This document shows, in pieces, positions 12,210 through 24,128 of a stretch of DNA of 64,000 bases. Source of the DNA: Ophiocordyceps camponoti-saundersi (nom. inval.) (lineage: Eukaryota; Ascomycota; Sordariomycetes; Hypocreales; Ophiocordycipitaceae); NCBI GenBank assembly GCA_003339415.1, contig PDHQ01000120.1:35105-99104 (forward strand), given 5' to 3'. A model generated the notes under the pieces. The model had not been told where the DNA came from. It saw nothing but the letters and a program-made list of their open reading frames with translations, and ran no database searches. The position numbers were made by a program, and so were the translations under genes. The stretch's first letter is position 1. Every line of letters begins with the position of its first letter.

Positions 12210-13990
12210 ATGCCGCCGAAGCGCAAGCTCCCGCCGACGGCAGAGGCGCCACCTTCTCAGCCCCAAGGTCTTTCTTCGTCTTCGTCTTCGTCTTCTACGG
12301 CGCGGCGAACGTCGCGCAAGACGCCGGTGCCGGTATCGTTGTCGGAGTCCGGGCAGGGAGATTTTACGGGGACGGTGAGGCCTTTTGGGTTGGTGGCGCC
12401 TGAGATCACGTACCACGTGCCGCAGCAGCAGCAGCAGCAACAACAGCAGCAGTTGTTGCAGAAGAAGCCATCGTCCACGACGACGACGACGACGACGATA
12501 GCGAATGCTCCGCAACCACGAGCTGATCGTAACATCGACAAGGTCGTCTTGGGGAATCTTTGCTTTCGAACGTGGTATTCGAGTCAATATGGGAAAGAAG
12601 TCTTTGACCACAACAACAACAACAACAACAGTCATAATAACAACAACACCAATAGCAATAACGTCAACAACAGCAACAGCAACACGCAAGCGACGACCTC
12701 ATCCTCGAAGCGGGAGCCGCAGCGGATGCTGGAAAGACTGTACGTCTGTCCCTGCTGTTTCAAATACGCCCGGGAGCTGGTGGCATGGCGAGGTCACGTC
12801 CGGCTCTGCGAACGTCGTCGACACGTCCCCGGCTCCAAGATTTACGTCCATCCTCGTACCCGGCGGCGGAGGGAGGAAGGGAAAGACTCGGTTGTCAAGC
12901 GCAGACGTGCCGAGAGCTGTGCCGATCAGCTGGCTCGGTCCGAAGGGGAATGGAGTATATGGGAGGTGGATGGCGACAAGGATGGTGTGAGAGACCCTTG
13001 AGTTTTTCTTTTCCCCAGTCTTCTTTCATTGCCAAAGACGACTTTAAGTTGGAAGGGGTTTTGGATGATAAGGAGAGGGACAGAGGGGGGAAATCTTGAG
13101 TTGTCAGTCCACTGACGTCTTTCGAGCTCTTTTGCCAGAACCTATCTCTTTTCGCCAAGCTCTTCCTCGACAACAAGTCCGTCTTCTTCGACGTCTCGGG
13201 CTTCAACTATTTCCTGCTAGTCTACACACCGCCGCCGCAGTCGCCGACGGGAGCAGAGGCCGGCCCGCCTCCACAGGTGACGGGCTTCTTCTCCAAGGAG
13301 AAACTATCGTGGGACAGCAACAACCTGGCGTGCATCCTCATCTTCCCTCCCTGGCAGCGGAAGGGCCTGGGGAGTCTGCTGATGGGGGCGTCGTACGAAA
13401 TCTCCCGTCGCGAGGGCGTCATCGGCGGTCCGGAGAAGCCCATCTCTGACCTCGGTCGGAAGGGGTACAGGCGGTATTGGGCTTCGGAGATTGCTCGCTG
13501 GCTGCTTGCCGTCGACGTCGGATCCGGGGGCGTGGTGATTACGATGGAGGATGTTAGTCGGGCTACGTGGATTGCGGCTGAGGATTGTCTGGTTGTGCTT
13601 CGGGAGATGGGCGTCGTTGAGGATGGTGGTGGTGGTGGTGGTGTTGACGGGGTTCCGCTTTCTAATGCTCCTGCGGAGGAGGCGGCGTCTTCTAAGCCCG
13701 TCGTCACCTCGACTACGGCGGCGGAAGGGGATTCTTCTTCGGAGTTGTCTGACTACGAAGATTACTACGACCGGCAGCAGAAGTTGCGGCAGAAGCAGCA
13801 GCAGCAGCAGCAGGAAGAAGAGGTGCGGAAACGACGGCGGCAGCAGCAGGACAAGGGCGCCGATGCTGGCCGTCGCGTCCGGCTTGACAAGGAGGCTGTA
13901 CGGAGGTTCGTGACGGCGCAGGGTATAAGTCTGGATCGGGTTTGCGATGCTCGTGGCTTTGTGGATGGGTATCAGCCTGGTGGGTGGTGA
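12210..13990 (+). CDS. sas2: MYST-family histone acetyltransferase, SAS2-like, two exons
   Basis: Acetyl-CoA-dependent lysine acetyltransferase of the MYST family. Exons are 12210-12986 and 13127-13990 (140-bp intron), giving 546 residues. The first about 170 residues are low-complexity, with poly-Ser, poly-Gln, poly-Thr and poly-Asn runs. The C2HC zinc finger is LYVCPCCFKYARELVAWRGH, with ligands Cys180, Cys183, His196 and Cys200. The catalytic core has NLACILIFPPW (Cys328), the acetyl-CoA loop QRKGLG (336-341) and EKPISDLG (Glu362, the expected general base). No chromodomain is present, unlike Esa1, so a Sas2-type enzyme fits best. After the core there is a Gln/Glu/Arg-rich insert and a conserved-looking C-terminus. 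The intron joins VDGDKDG to LFCQNLSLFAKLFLDNKS and restores family spacing, but its acceptor (TTTCGAG) is poor, so that junction is the weak point. Confidence 0.88.
12421..12690 (+). repeat. coding trinucleotide microsatellites (CAG, ACG, AAC)
   Basis: Three repeat tracts inside the acetyltransferase first exon: CAG/CAA at about 12,421-12,453 (poly-Gln), ACG at about 12,476-12,498 (poly-Thr) and AAC/AAT at about 12,609-12,690 (Asn-rich). Each keeps the frame and lies in the disordered N-terminal part before the zinc finger. Length variation between strains is expected. Confidence 0.9.
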
Positions 13991-15369
13991 GGTTTGTGCG
14001 TATGACTGTATGTTACCTACAGGCTACATACATAGCTAGGGTAGAGAAGGGATGGGGGGGGGGATCTGTATGGTCTGGCCGTCATCGATGCAGCTTCTAG
14101 CCTCGTAGGTTCTAGGCGAGGTTGTACAGGCTAGTTTAGAGCTGCGGCTGTCAGACTTTTTAGGTGTGGACGGATGGGGGAGCCGTGCTAGTTGGCTTTG
14201 ACTGCATCGCATTAGATGTCGCAGGCGGGGGTTTATCGTATGCATGTTGTGTATGCGGATACCTTAGCCAGGCACGGACGGGATGGACGTTACGTATGTA
14301 TGTATGTATTTGCCTTCCCATGCTGTGCGTTGAAGGTATCCGGGGATTATTTATGGGGGACATGATAGATGAATCGAGGTGAGAGGGTTGAGTTGATGAA
14401 GCTGGGGTTGGAAGCTGGTCATGCTGTCTGGATAGAAAAAACGGTAGATGTTAATCCAGATGATCCGTATCGTCGATCCATGCAAGTTTCTTCTCTTTCC
14501 TTCTTTCTTTCTTTTCTTTCTTGTCTTTTTCATCATTCGCGTCACTCGCCAGCTCAGCTTCCTACCTTGTAGGTGAGAAAAGGGCGGTTAAAATGTCTAG
14601 CATCTCTTCCTTTGGTGAGGCGAAGGTAGCCTGAACTGGTGATGGGGCGAGACTGAGTCTAGGACCTACATGTTCCGTACATGGGGACCTACTATGTAAG
14701 AAGGAGAAGTTGAGAAAAAAAATTTTCAACGTAGCGTATAGTACGGATATGTGTGAGGATATTCATCACCGTCTTATCTTCGTAGCTCTCTGGTACTCAT
14801 GATAAAGCATCATAAGAGGATGAGAAGAGGGAAAGGAAGAATACAGCTTCAAATAGCCCCCTTCACCTTCTCACCTCTCAGGCTCTCACTATCTATAGGT
14901 ACCTAGGTAGGTGCGAATATAATGCATTCCAATCCGTGTAACGCTCAGCACAAAACAAAACGCTCGTAAACTAAGTCCGAGCACCGTTCCCGAGCACCGT
15001 TCTCCATCACCGTCCCCGTCACCGTCCTTATCCCTCCCTATCCATAGGTAAATGATAACAGTAACACAGTAACAGCAACACCCAAGAAACGGTACCCTTT
15101 TCACAAGAGTACATACAAAACGGTAGCCATCAACGTTTTCCATCCCCCCCCCGTCAGATAAACATCTTCCCCCCCCCGAGAAACGGAACAGACAGGAACG
15201 AAGGAAAATTTTCCTCCTTCCAGGGCCCTTCTTCTATTCTCGCCACTCTGTCCCCTTCATTGATAATGATACCCGCCCTGCTGTACATATTCTTCATCAC
15301 CCCCATCGTCCCACTGTAGGTAGGTATCTTCGTATCGTTGTGCCTCTTAGCCCGTTAGCAGTGTAGCCA
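13991..15369. other. intergenic between SAS2-like gene and ATP9
   Basis: About 1.4 kb with no gene I can support. It holds TACATA-type and TACCTAGGTAGG palindromic motifs (near 14,896), CT microsatellites near 14,490-14,530, and poly-C runs near 15,146-15,177. Confidence 0.6.
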
Positions 15370-15757
15370 ATCATCTATTCACACACCCGTCTTTTCTTCC
15401 TCTCTCTCTCTCTATCTTTGGCCCCCCCCCCGGTCCCCGGTCCAGTTACCGCCCCCCCCCCCCCCTGGAGAGGTCTCTTCTCTTCCCCCCCCCAGCACGG
15501 CCCCAATTTCGTCTCCTTTTTTTTTTTCCACATCTTCACACCATCTATTTTTCTCTCTCTTTCTCTCTCTCTCTCCCTCCCTTCATTCACCTTGACCATA
15601 CCTCCCCACACCCCCCCCCCCATCCCCCTTGGCAGAAAGAAACAAACCTCCAAGAGGTCACCCTTCCTCGCCCCCCCCCCCTTCCCCTTTCCCCTTCTCT
15701 CCCCTCCTCCCCCCATATATTCCACGTCGACAGCTCAAAGGAAAAAGCTTTCCCGCA
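15370..15757 (+). promoter_or_regulatory. pyrimidine-rich ATP9 promoter/leader
   Basis: Almost 400 bp just upstream of ATP9 are strongly C/T-rich on the sense strand, with repeated C runs of 9-15 and CT repeats (15,556-15,575). CT-rich stretches before the transcription start are a known feature of highly expressed filamentous-fungal genes, and ATP synthase subunit 9 is expected to be one. The promoter role is inferred from position and composition. Confidence 0.55.
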
Positions 15758-16490
15758 ATGGCTGCTCCCCGTGTCCTCGCCTCCCGTCTGGCTTCTCAGC
15801 TGGTGACAAAGTCTGCTGCTCGGCCCGCTCTGCAGCAAGCTCCCATTGGAGCTGTTGGTCGACGTACCTTGACCGGTAAGGAGAGAGAAAAACTTTTTTC
15901 ATCCCTGTTTTTTCCAACGTCCAAGAGAATAAAAAAAAACCTCGGTCCCGGACACGATCAAGGAAAAGCTGACGTTGGATGGATGGTTGGTGCTTGGACA
16001 ATAAAGCCTCTGCCAGTCCCCTCCAAGCTCTCCGTCGACAGCAAATCAACAACGTGCTCAACAAGGCCAGCCGGAACAATGTCGTCGCCTTCAACTCCTT
16101 CCAGCGCCGAGCTTACTCCTCCGAGATAGCCCAGGCCATGGTCGAAGTCTCCAAGAACCTCGGCATGGGATCGGCAGCCATTGGCCTTACCGGAGCCGGT
16201 ATCGGTATCGGCCTCGTCTTCGCCGCCTTGCTCAACGCCGTCGCCCGCAACCCTGCCCTTCGTGGACAGCTGTTCTCGTATGCCATTCTCGGCTTTGCCT
16301 TTGTCGAGGCCATTGGTCTTTTCGATCTCATGGTTGCTCTCATGGCCAAGTTTGTGCGTCTCTCCCCCTCTGTCTCCTCTCCTCTCCTCTTCCTCTCTTT
16401 CCTTCCCGTCTCCTATTCCTTTCTTACCCTTCCTTTCCTCCTTGATAAACTCGCAACTGACATGAACCACCTTGTCCTCTTCAGACTTAA
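15758..16490 (+). CDS. atp9: mitochondrial ATP synthase subunit 9 (c-ring proteolipid), nuclear-encoded, three exons
   Basis: Subunit c of the F1Fo ATP synthase, forming the proton-driven rotor ring in the inner mitochondrial membrane. Exons are 15758-15875, 16007-16353 and 16485-16490, giving 156 residues. The N-terminal about 75 residues are a basic mitochondrial presequence (MAAPRVLASRLASQLV) ending near RRAYSS. The mature protein has two membrane helices: the glycine-rich SAAIGLTGAGIGIGLVFAA and the second containing the proton-carrying Glu in FAFVEAIGLFDLMVALM, joined by the ARNPALRGQ polar loop. The last intron (131 bp) leaves a final exon of only 6 bases: Thr and the stop. The first intron (131 bp) uses GGTAAGG as donor and, to keep the frame, an unusual AAAG acceptor at 16006. 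The presequence is slightly longer than usual; the mature part is certain. Confidence 0.93.
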
Positions 16491-17393
16491 ATCAACCATA
16501 CTGTACCCGGGGATTCTCCAGAAGCATCCATATCGACCAAGTGAAAGGAGGAAAGCTGAAACAGAGAGAAAAAAAAGAAAAAAAAGCGAGAGAGTGTGTG
16601 TGCGGATGGTCTGCCCAACGTCCAGTCGAATCCCCCCCGAATCCCAACATAGAAGGCAAATCTTCCATTCATAGAGACGGCATAGACTTGAGAGCACGGC
16701 AACCGAGATAGACGTCGTCTTGGATGTAGAGCAGCAGCCGATTTGTAAAGATAAGGAAAAGAGAAGCCCCCATTCATCTCCTGTGATCACGAAGGAAGAG
16801 AAGAAAAAAAGCAAAGAAACTCCTCTCCGTGGATATGAGACTTGTTAGTGTAGCTCCCGTCCAGTACGAAGGATCCAAAGCGCGGTGTCTTCCGGTCCGG
16901 ATGAGAGAGGGAGTCCACTTGTAAACAACCATCTATGTATATGAAAAGCCATGGGCTACAGCACAGCACAGAGCCATGGCCTTCACGAGAGAAGAAGAAG
17001 AGAAGTATGTGAAAGAGGACAAGTTCAGAGGAGAGGGGAAGAAGGGGGAGGGGAAGGCTTGGATACCACCTACCACCACCGACTCTGGGCTATACGCCTC
17101 CTTCCCCCTCATCTCATCGCCCTCGTCACATGATCCCCCGCGCCGTGCTACCCCGGATTCCTACAAGGTTTCCCCGACGTCTACGGAGTAGGTACGGAGT
17201 AAGTTATACGGACAGCTATAGGCTATAAGCCATCACCTATATCCTTCCATACCTGTGTATATAAAGAGAAAGCTCGTGCTTGATATACTAACCATCTACA
17301 TATACATACATACACCTACACATGTATGAGCAGCATCTTCGGGTATCGTATCGACAGTAACAACAACAAAAAACCTACCTCCTACCTACGCTG
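16491..17393. other. convergent intergenic region (ATP9 / RRP6 3' flanks)
   Basis: About 0.9 kb between two convergent genes, expected to hold both 3' UTRs. A-rich runs follow ATP9 (16,570-16,590) and TACATA repeats lie at about 17,297-17,325. No gene seen. Confidence 0.6.
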
Positions 17394-20026
17394 CTACCCC
17401 TTAAACGTCGCGCTCCTCTCCCCCCGTACAGGCGGCGCCTTACGCGCTCCCTTCAGCCCTTCCTCTCCCGTCTTCGCGTACGGATCAAACACCTTCTTCG
17501 TCGTCGCCGTCGTCTTCGTCGTCGACCCTCGACCAGCCGCGTGCAAGACCGAGTCTGCTTTGCTGTAGTCAAACGCCGGCTCATCCTCCACTCCACCCTC
17601 CCGCTCCCGCTCCTGAGCCTTGCGTGCTTTGCCTTCATTTCGCTCTCGGGCCTTTTGTCCTTTTTGTTCTTTTCGTTTCTTTCGTTCTCTTCTGCCTTCG
17701 CTCTTTGTCTTCTTGGCCGTCCGCTCTGGACGCTCTTTCTCCTCGCCAACGGATAGCACTGCGTCATCGTCATCCGCATCGCCGCTGGCACCATTACCCT
17801 CCGCATTCGACTCATCTCCGTCTTCTTCTTCCTCCTCCAGTGCTGTCGACTTTCGCTTCTTGCCTCTTTTCCTGCCCAAAGTGAATTCCTCGTCGACGAC
17901 CTCCTCCTCCGCACCCTTCACTGGGGCCGCCTCAGCCGTTGCTTCGGCGTTTTGGACTGCCAGCTTTTCGCCCTCAGCCTCTCTGACTGCGTCGCCGAGG
18001 CCATCGACGAATCGTTGCCATGGAAAGGGAAAAGGGTCGTTCAGAGTCTTGGATTCCTTGCCCGCTGCTTCCCATCGCGCGCTGATCTCCATGTCTCCGA
18101 ATAGCTGCGATCGCTTCAAGCGAATTGGACCGCCTTCAGGGCCGCGTGTGGGCTCCGTCTTCGTCGGATCCTTGGCTACCGGCCCGGGGGATTCCGATTT
18201 CAACGACCCATAGTGCACGACTAACGACGGCCCGCCCTGAGCTTTGGCTTCCCGAATCCTTTCCCACATTTCGCTGAACCGGGCCCTGGCAAGGGTGGCC
18301 GAGTAGGGAAGTAAGCTGTGCAAAGCCTTGGCATCAGGAGGCCTGACTCGCACGATGTTGACCAGAGCCTGGTTCCCGACCACAAAATTTGGGCTCTCGT
18401 CTTCTTCCCGCGCCAGCTTGTCTCTCCACTGCCACAGCGCCCTGAAGACTGCGAACTGCTCTCCGTCAAATCCAATGTGGGCCTGCTTCAGGCCGTAGCC
18501 GAACCATCCGCGTGAGCCGCCGCCCGTCTCATTGTCACACTCGGGGTGCTCGTGGCGGGAGAGTGCCAGCTCTCTAGATCGTTGCAGGACATTTCCGATG
18601 TGGTCGCTGTCTGGATCCTCCCGCTTCGACTGCGACACGAGCTCATTCCGCAGATGGTCGTATATGTAAAGAAGGTAATGAGTGTCGGATCTGGCGTAGT
18701 ACAGCATGTCTGGGGGAATCGGCCTAGTATACAGTCAGCCGACGAAGCGAAGCCCCCAAGGAAGCAGGAAACTAACCGTATTCTCCAATCGGCTAGTTGA
18801 TACTGTTTGTCGGCGTTGAATTTGACGAACTTTGATAGCAGAAAGGCGAGACTCCTGCCAGGATAGTTGAGTTCGGTACAGGCGAAGTAAGTGTCGAAGA
18901 GACAGTTGACGTAGAGACCCAGATCTCGCTGAAGCCAGACCATGTCCATGTAGGCACCGTGAAAGACCTGCTCGCGAGGTCAGAGGGAGTCAGAAGCTCA
19001 GTGCGCTGGCGGCTTACCTTGACAATCTTTGGATCGGCAAAGACTTCGTTGAGAACCTCCAGCTTATGGCGCCAGGGCTGCAGCGTATCAACGATCCAGT
19101 CCCTTTCGCGCGTGCTGATCTGCATCAAACAGACAAGACCGACATAGGTCCTGAAGTCGTGGTGCTCCAAATCGACGGCAATTTCGCTCGCCTTCTTCAG
19201 CTCTTGTAGCATGTCCAAGACCCCCTCGTACGTGTCCACCCAGGTAGCCGATGTTGATTCGGCCGGTTGAGGAGGGATGGGCTCAGCCACGTTGAATAGT
19301 CGCTCTGGATACTTCATGTTGGTAATTTCAGCCTCGTACGGGTGCTTGTATCTTTGCAACATTAGCGCGAGTAGACGGAGGAGTTCGAATGGTTTACTGA
19401 CTGGAGTGCGCCGTTTTCCCGCGGAACCATGACGAGACTCTCGTCGAAGCCTTCAGTCGCGTGCGGTTTTGAGGTGATCAAGGGCTTCCAAGGTTCGCTG
19501 GGAAAATTGTCCGGCTTCCGCTCGAAGAGCGCCTGCGGCTTATCGACGGCGGCCTTACGGATGACTTTTCCTGTCGATTTGGGTTTACCGAGAGCACTTG
19601 TCTGTAGATAGATGATCACAAAATAAGTCTCCATCATTCATATAAAGAGGACATGGTACTGACCTGTTCCACACTTGGGGACTCCTTGCGCTTGATCAAG
19701 CCAGTATATTCGTCAAGCGCGGTGTCGGCCTTTTCCAGTACGGAATCGACAACGTCGACGATAGATTGCCACTTCATTTCAATATCCTCTGCGTCATCCA
19801 GCTTGGGCGTTTTGGCGTTGCATGCGCGAGCGGCGGCCTGCAGCAAGCGCGTCGAAAGGCTCAAGGTGCGAGAGACATTCTCGTCGAGCTGGGTGGCCGT
19901 GTCCGGGTTGACGGTGCGCAGGAAGGGCAGGTCTTCAGCCGCAAGGCGATTCACCGTCTTGACCACCGAGACGAGAGACTTTTGGATGTCTTTTTGCTGG
20001 GAGCCGAAGTCTGGAGGGGCGTCCAT
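17394..20026 (-). CDS. rrp6: RRP6 nuclear exosome 3'-5' exoribonuclease (EXOSC10), five exons
   Basis: Catalytic subunit of the nuclear exosome that trims and degrades rRNA, snoRNA and other nuclear RNAs. Minus-strand exons are 20026-19664, 19601-19402, 19351-19018, 18967-18777 and 18723-17394 (introns 62, 50, 50 and 53 bp), giving 805 residues. An N-terminal PMC2NT-like helical region (residues about 10-110) is the cofactor-binding part. The DEDD-Y nuclease domain shows [12 protein letters not shown] (Asp248/Glu250), [16 protein letters not shown], and [14 protein letters not shown]. An HRDC-type helical domain follows ([19 protein letters not shown]...LHSLLPY). The C-terminal 250 residues are charged and disordered, with Lys/Arg/Glu runs and poly-Asp, as in other Rrp6 proteins. 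The second intron needs an AAAG acceptor (19352) to join GALQ to YKHPYEAE. Identity is firm. Confidence 0.94.
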
Positions 20027-21680
20027 GACGGCGCTGGTTGATGGTAGATCGTGCGTGGGAATTTCGCAAGCACAGAGGAGTTATACTGGAGTCGGGCAAG
20101 AAAAAAGGTGTTATCGATAAGCATTCTCGTTTCAGTGGATCGTAAGGGTCACGTGGTCTCCCCGGGGCCACTCCTTTTCGGATGAGGAAGAGAAGCCATG
20201 GGAGGGAAGCCATGTGCATGAGGAGATATCACGAGAGTCTTTGCCCAAATAGTTTTCATTCGACTTATAAGATACTATGTATGAGCCTTACTGCGAGTAG
20301 AAACGTAGGCAAAAAGAATAAGAGCTGGTTTCCAGTCAATCCTAACGTCCGTATATTACATAGATGATAGTACATCAGCAACAGTGGTCCCCGTATAACA
20401 ATCATCGGGAATATACTCTGCCTTCAGCAAGTCTACCTGAGATCCCTTGCTTAAGTTTAATCCTGGTATTCTTCGGTTCCTAGATCAATATTTGCTTAAC
20501 ATATGTTTCCATTAGCAATGTACTATCACTGTGGCCAAAAAACAAGACACCAACATCTTCGTCGATATCATGATCATTGAATCTACTGAGATTTCAGACA
20601 TTGGCCAATTAGGTTTCTTGAAGGTGGCTGGAACATATATAGATTGGTCATTTACTGTATTTGCCAACTCATACACAAATCGTCCCGGGATGGCCGCCGG
20701 AATAAGCCCCGATGATTTCTTGCTTGAATACAATACTCACTGCATTTATCGGTGGAGTATTTCCATGAAGCTTGTCATGTCCACTACAGGTCCTATCGAA
20801 GGGTAAATGGAGCAGTCATGGGGTTGAGATCAGTCGAGGTTCAAGCAATTGCCGCCACGCAGTTGTTAGTGACGAGCAACGACTTCTCATAACGAGGTGC
20901 AGAATTACTCGTATCAAACCTTGCATGCACATTACCGGCCAAGAGATCATGTACAATTCTGTAGATGGCTGGCGCTTTAAGCTGCAGGCTACCTAGCCTT
21001 CTTCTCCTCGCCGCAGCTCACCGAGTCGAAGGAAACCAAACACAGTGCTCACTTTCAAATCTCGCACATACTTTACAGTGCGTACGATGCATTCTTCCTA
21101 CTGCTCTCTCGTCGCGAATATTCCTCATCCTCGTCCGTGCGGAACCTCCGATGACGTCGAAACCCCCTAAATCTTCCACTGCACTGCCAACGGTGCGTCG
21201 TACCTTGCGTCGAGTGCCTTTTCCCATGTTACCTGACGCGCATCTTCCTCTTAGTCTTTTGCAGATCGTCTCCGTCCCTCGCTTCAACGACAACCTCTTC
21301 TCTCTCTGCCTCGTCAGAACCACGACGGAGATTCTTGGCAGGCCTTATTAATGGCCGTCAGAACACATGTACGCATCCGTACATATGTACGTCATATCCA
21401 CGCCGGCTTCCTAAACTGACAATCCCTCCTCCGCCTGAACAGGGTTGCGAGAAAAAGCCACACTCAACGGCGCTCATCCAGTGGCAAAGACGACGTATCT
21501 GTGCCTCCGCCCTGATTCGCTTCCAGGGCCCGAAGCCGATATCAAGGTTGCACCGTACAACAACGATATAGAGTCCTTGCTGTGGAGCCCACATTTCATC
21601 TACCCTTGAGAATTATTTTCCTCTCAACATCCTCTCCGACAATCGCCCTCGACGCTTCCCATCGCTAGCTTTCGACGACG
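20027..21680. other. divergent intergenic region (RRP6 / TPS1)
   Basis: 1.65 kb between two divergent start codons. The middle (about 20,220-20,960) is clearly richer in A+T than the flanks and holds a 91-codon open frame at 20,531-20,806 with no motif I know. A CCCCT sequence (a possible stress-response element) occurs at about 21,165, upstream of the stress gene TPS1; a single short match is weak evidence. Confidence 0.55.
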
Positions 21681-23273
21681 ATGGCTTCTGCCGTCGACCA
21701 GAGCCCGACGACCCCGGGTCGCCTCCTCCTCCTTTCCAACCGTCTCCCCATCACCATCAAGCGCTCCGACGATGGCAGCTACTCCTTCTCCATGTCGTCA
21801 GGCGGACTCGTCACCGGCCTCAGCGGACTGAGCAAGACGACCAGCTTTCAGTGGTACGGCTGGCCAGGCCTTGAAGTACCCGAAGACGAGGTCGAGGGAA
21901 TGGAGAAGCGGCTCTCCGACGAGTACGGCGCCCATCCCGTCTTTATCGATGACGAGCTCGCAGATAGGCACTACAATGGCTTTTCCAGTACGCATCTTAC
22001 ACGTCATTCTTCTTCCCTCCTCTGATTCTATTTGGCTAACGCTACTTTGTCGGCAGACTCCATCCTATGGCCCCTATTCCACTACCATCCAGGCGAAATA
22101 ACCTTTGACGAGTCCGCCTGGGCAGCGTACCAGGAGGTCAACCAGCTATTCGCCGAAGCCGTCGTCAAAGACGTGCAAGACGGCGACCTGATCTGGGTCC
22201 ACGACTACCACCTCATGCTCCTCCCCCAGCTACTGCGCAAGGAAATCGGCGACTCGAAAAAGAAAGTCAAGATCGGCTTCTTCCTCCACACACCCTTTCC
22301 CAGCAGCGAAATCTACCGCATCCTGCCGGTGCGAGAACAGCTCCTCACCGGGCTGCTGGAATGCGACCTGATCGGCTTCCACACCTACGACTACGCCCGC
22401 CACTTCCTCAGCAGCTGCTCCCGCATCCTTGGCGCCTCGACGACGCCCAACGGCGTCGATTGGAACGGCCGCTTCGTCACCGTCGGCGCCTTTCCCATAG
22501 GCATCGACCCGGATAAGTTCGTCGAGGGCCTCAAGAAGCCAAAGGTGCAGGAGCGGATTGCCTCGCTCAGCCGCAAGTTCGAAGGCGTCAAGCTCATCGT
22601 CGGCGTCGACCGGCTAGACTACATCAAGGGCGTGCCGCAGAAACTACACGCGCTAGAAGTCTTCTTGACCGAACACCCGGAGTGGATAGGCAAGATCGTC
22701 CTCGTCCAGGTGGCGGTCCCCTCCCGCCAAGACGTGGAGGAGTACCAGAACCTAAGGGCCGTCGTCAACGAGCTCGTGGGGCGCATCAACGGAAAATTCG
22801 GCACCGTCGAGTTCATGCCGATTCACTTCCTCCACCAGTCCATACCCTTCGACGAGCTGACGGCCCTGTACGCCGTTTCGGACGTCTGCTTCGTCTCCTC
22901 CACCCGCGACGGGATGAACCTAGTCTCGTACGAGTACATCGCCACCCAAAGGGGCAAGCACGGCGTCATGATCCTAAGCGAATTCACCGGCGCGGCACAG
23001 TCCCTCAACGGTAGCATCATCGTCAACCCCTGGAACACGGAGGAGTTGGCAAACGCCCTCCACGACGCCGTCACCATGAGCCCCCAGCTTCGCGCCGCCA
23101 ACTACGCCAAGCTGGAGCGCTACGTCTTCAAGTACACCAGCGCCTGGTGGGGAGCCAGCTTCGTCGCTGAGATGACGAGGCTGGGAAATGATCGCTGTCG
23201 GCCTAGGAGGGCTCTTTGCAATGTTGACGGTGAGGTGGTGGAGAATGGCGAACGGGATGATGTGTCTGGATGA
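21681..23273 (+). CDS. tps1: trehalose-6-phosphate synthase (UDP-forming), two exons
   Basis: Glycosyltransferase family 20 enzyme that joins UDP-glucose and glucose-6-phosphate to make trehalose-6-phosphate, the first step of trehalose synthesis; in fungi it also influences glycolytic flux and stress tolerance. Exons are 21681-21987 and 22057-23273 (69-bp intron with CTAAC branch site), giving 507 residues, normal for Tps1. Family motifs in order: LLLLSNRLPITIKR, SSGGLVTGL, WYGWPGLEVP, NSILWPLFHYHPGE, VHDYHLMLLPQLLR, FFLHTPFPSSEIYR, VGVDRLDYIKGVPQK, FVSSTRDGMNLVSYEYIA and GSIIVNPWN. No phosphatase domain is fused. The C-terminal 30 residues are poorly conserved. Start at 21681 gives the usual N-terminus. 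Certain. Confidence 0.96.
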
Positions 23274-23303
23274 TTTCTTGTTGGTTTCATAAAACCTGTT
23301 ATA

Positions 23304-23498
23304 CCCCCCCCCCCCCCCCCCCCCCCCCCCTTTCTCTCTTCCCTTCCTCTTTTTCTTCCTCCTTCTTGTTTTNNNNNNNNNNGGGGGGGCGTTGTAGGGG
23401 TGGCGGTGGGGGGGTGAGGAATGGGGGTCGGGGTGAGGGTGTTGGTTGGTTTCTTTTTGTTTGTTTAAAACCGTTTTTCCCCCCCCCCCCCCCCCCCC
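23304..23498. repeat. C homopolymers flanking an assembly gap
   Basis: A run of about 27 C (23304-23330), a gap of exactly 10 N (23373-23382) followed at once by G7, and another run of about 21 C (23478-23498), all just downstream of TPS1. The gap marks a break in the assembly, so true length and order here are unknown. Confidence 0.9.
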
Positions 23499-23635
23499 TC
23501 TCTTTTCTTTTCTTCATCGTCATTTTATTCGGCCTGATGGGGGATTTTCTTGGTCTTGCTTTGATGGGTTGCATGGGGAGAAGAGCAATGGAAAATAGGG
23601 GCGGTCATTTAGTGATGTATGTAGATGGATGAATG

Positions 23636-23930
23636 GCTATGTATGTATGGAGAGATATGAAGACGGTGAGGGAAGTGAGATTCATCAATGTCTTCATCAA
23701 TGTCACGATAATATGTGCCACCGTCGTTGCTCATACATATCTTTCTTACTATTCACCTATCAAAACTCGTTTCACTATAGCTACCTATGCATGGTGATAT
23801 GGAGATGGCGCTACGGAGTGAGATTCTCAAATCGTCATCGTCTTCATCAATGTCACGATAATCTGTGCCACCGTCTTTACTGGTTCACATCTTTCTTTAC
23901 CATCTACCTACCAGCACCCGCTACCTATCC
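23636..23930 (+). repeat. imperfect tandem duplication, about 150-bp period
   Basis: TCTTCATCAATGTCACGATA occurs at 23691 and again at 23841, and similarity extends on both sides (GTGAGATTC before, GTGCCACCGTC and ACATCTTTCTT after). Two diverged units of about 150 bp lie in the shared 3' region of TPS1 and VID27. No gene overlaps. Confidence 0.8.
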
Positions 23931-24128
23931 TCCTTGATACCCGCCAGCCTACCAACCAGCCTATCAATCAACCAATCTACCTCCCATCAACCCACCACAA
24001 ACCTCGAGCCCATCATACACACCAAAGCATCAAGTCTCAAGGCGAAGGCGAAAAAAAAAACTCCGCAAAAGTAGTTCCACCCTGTCACCGAACACAAACC
24101 CCCATCAACCGGGACGGCAAGGAAAGAA

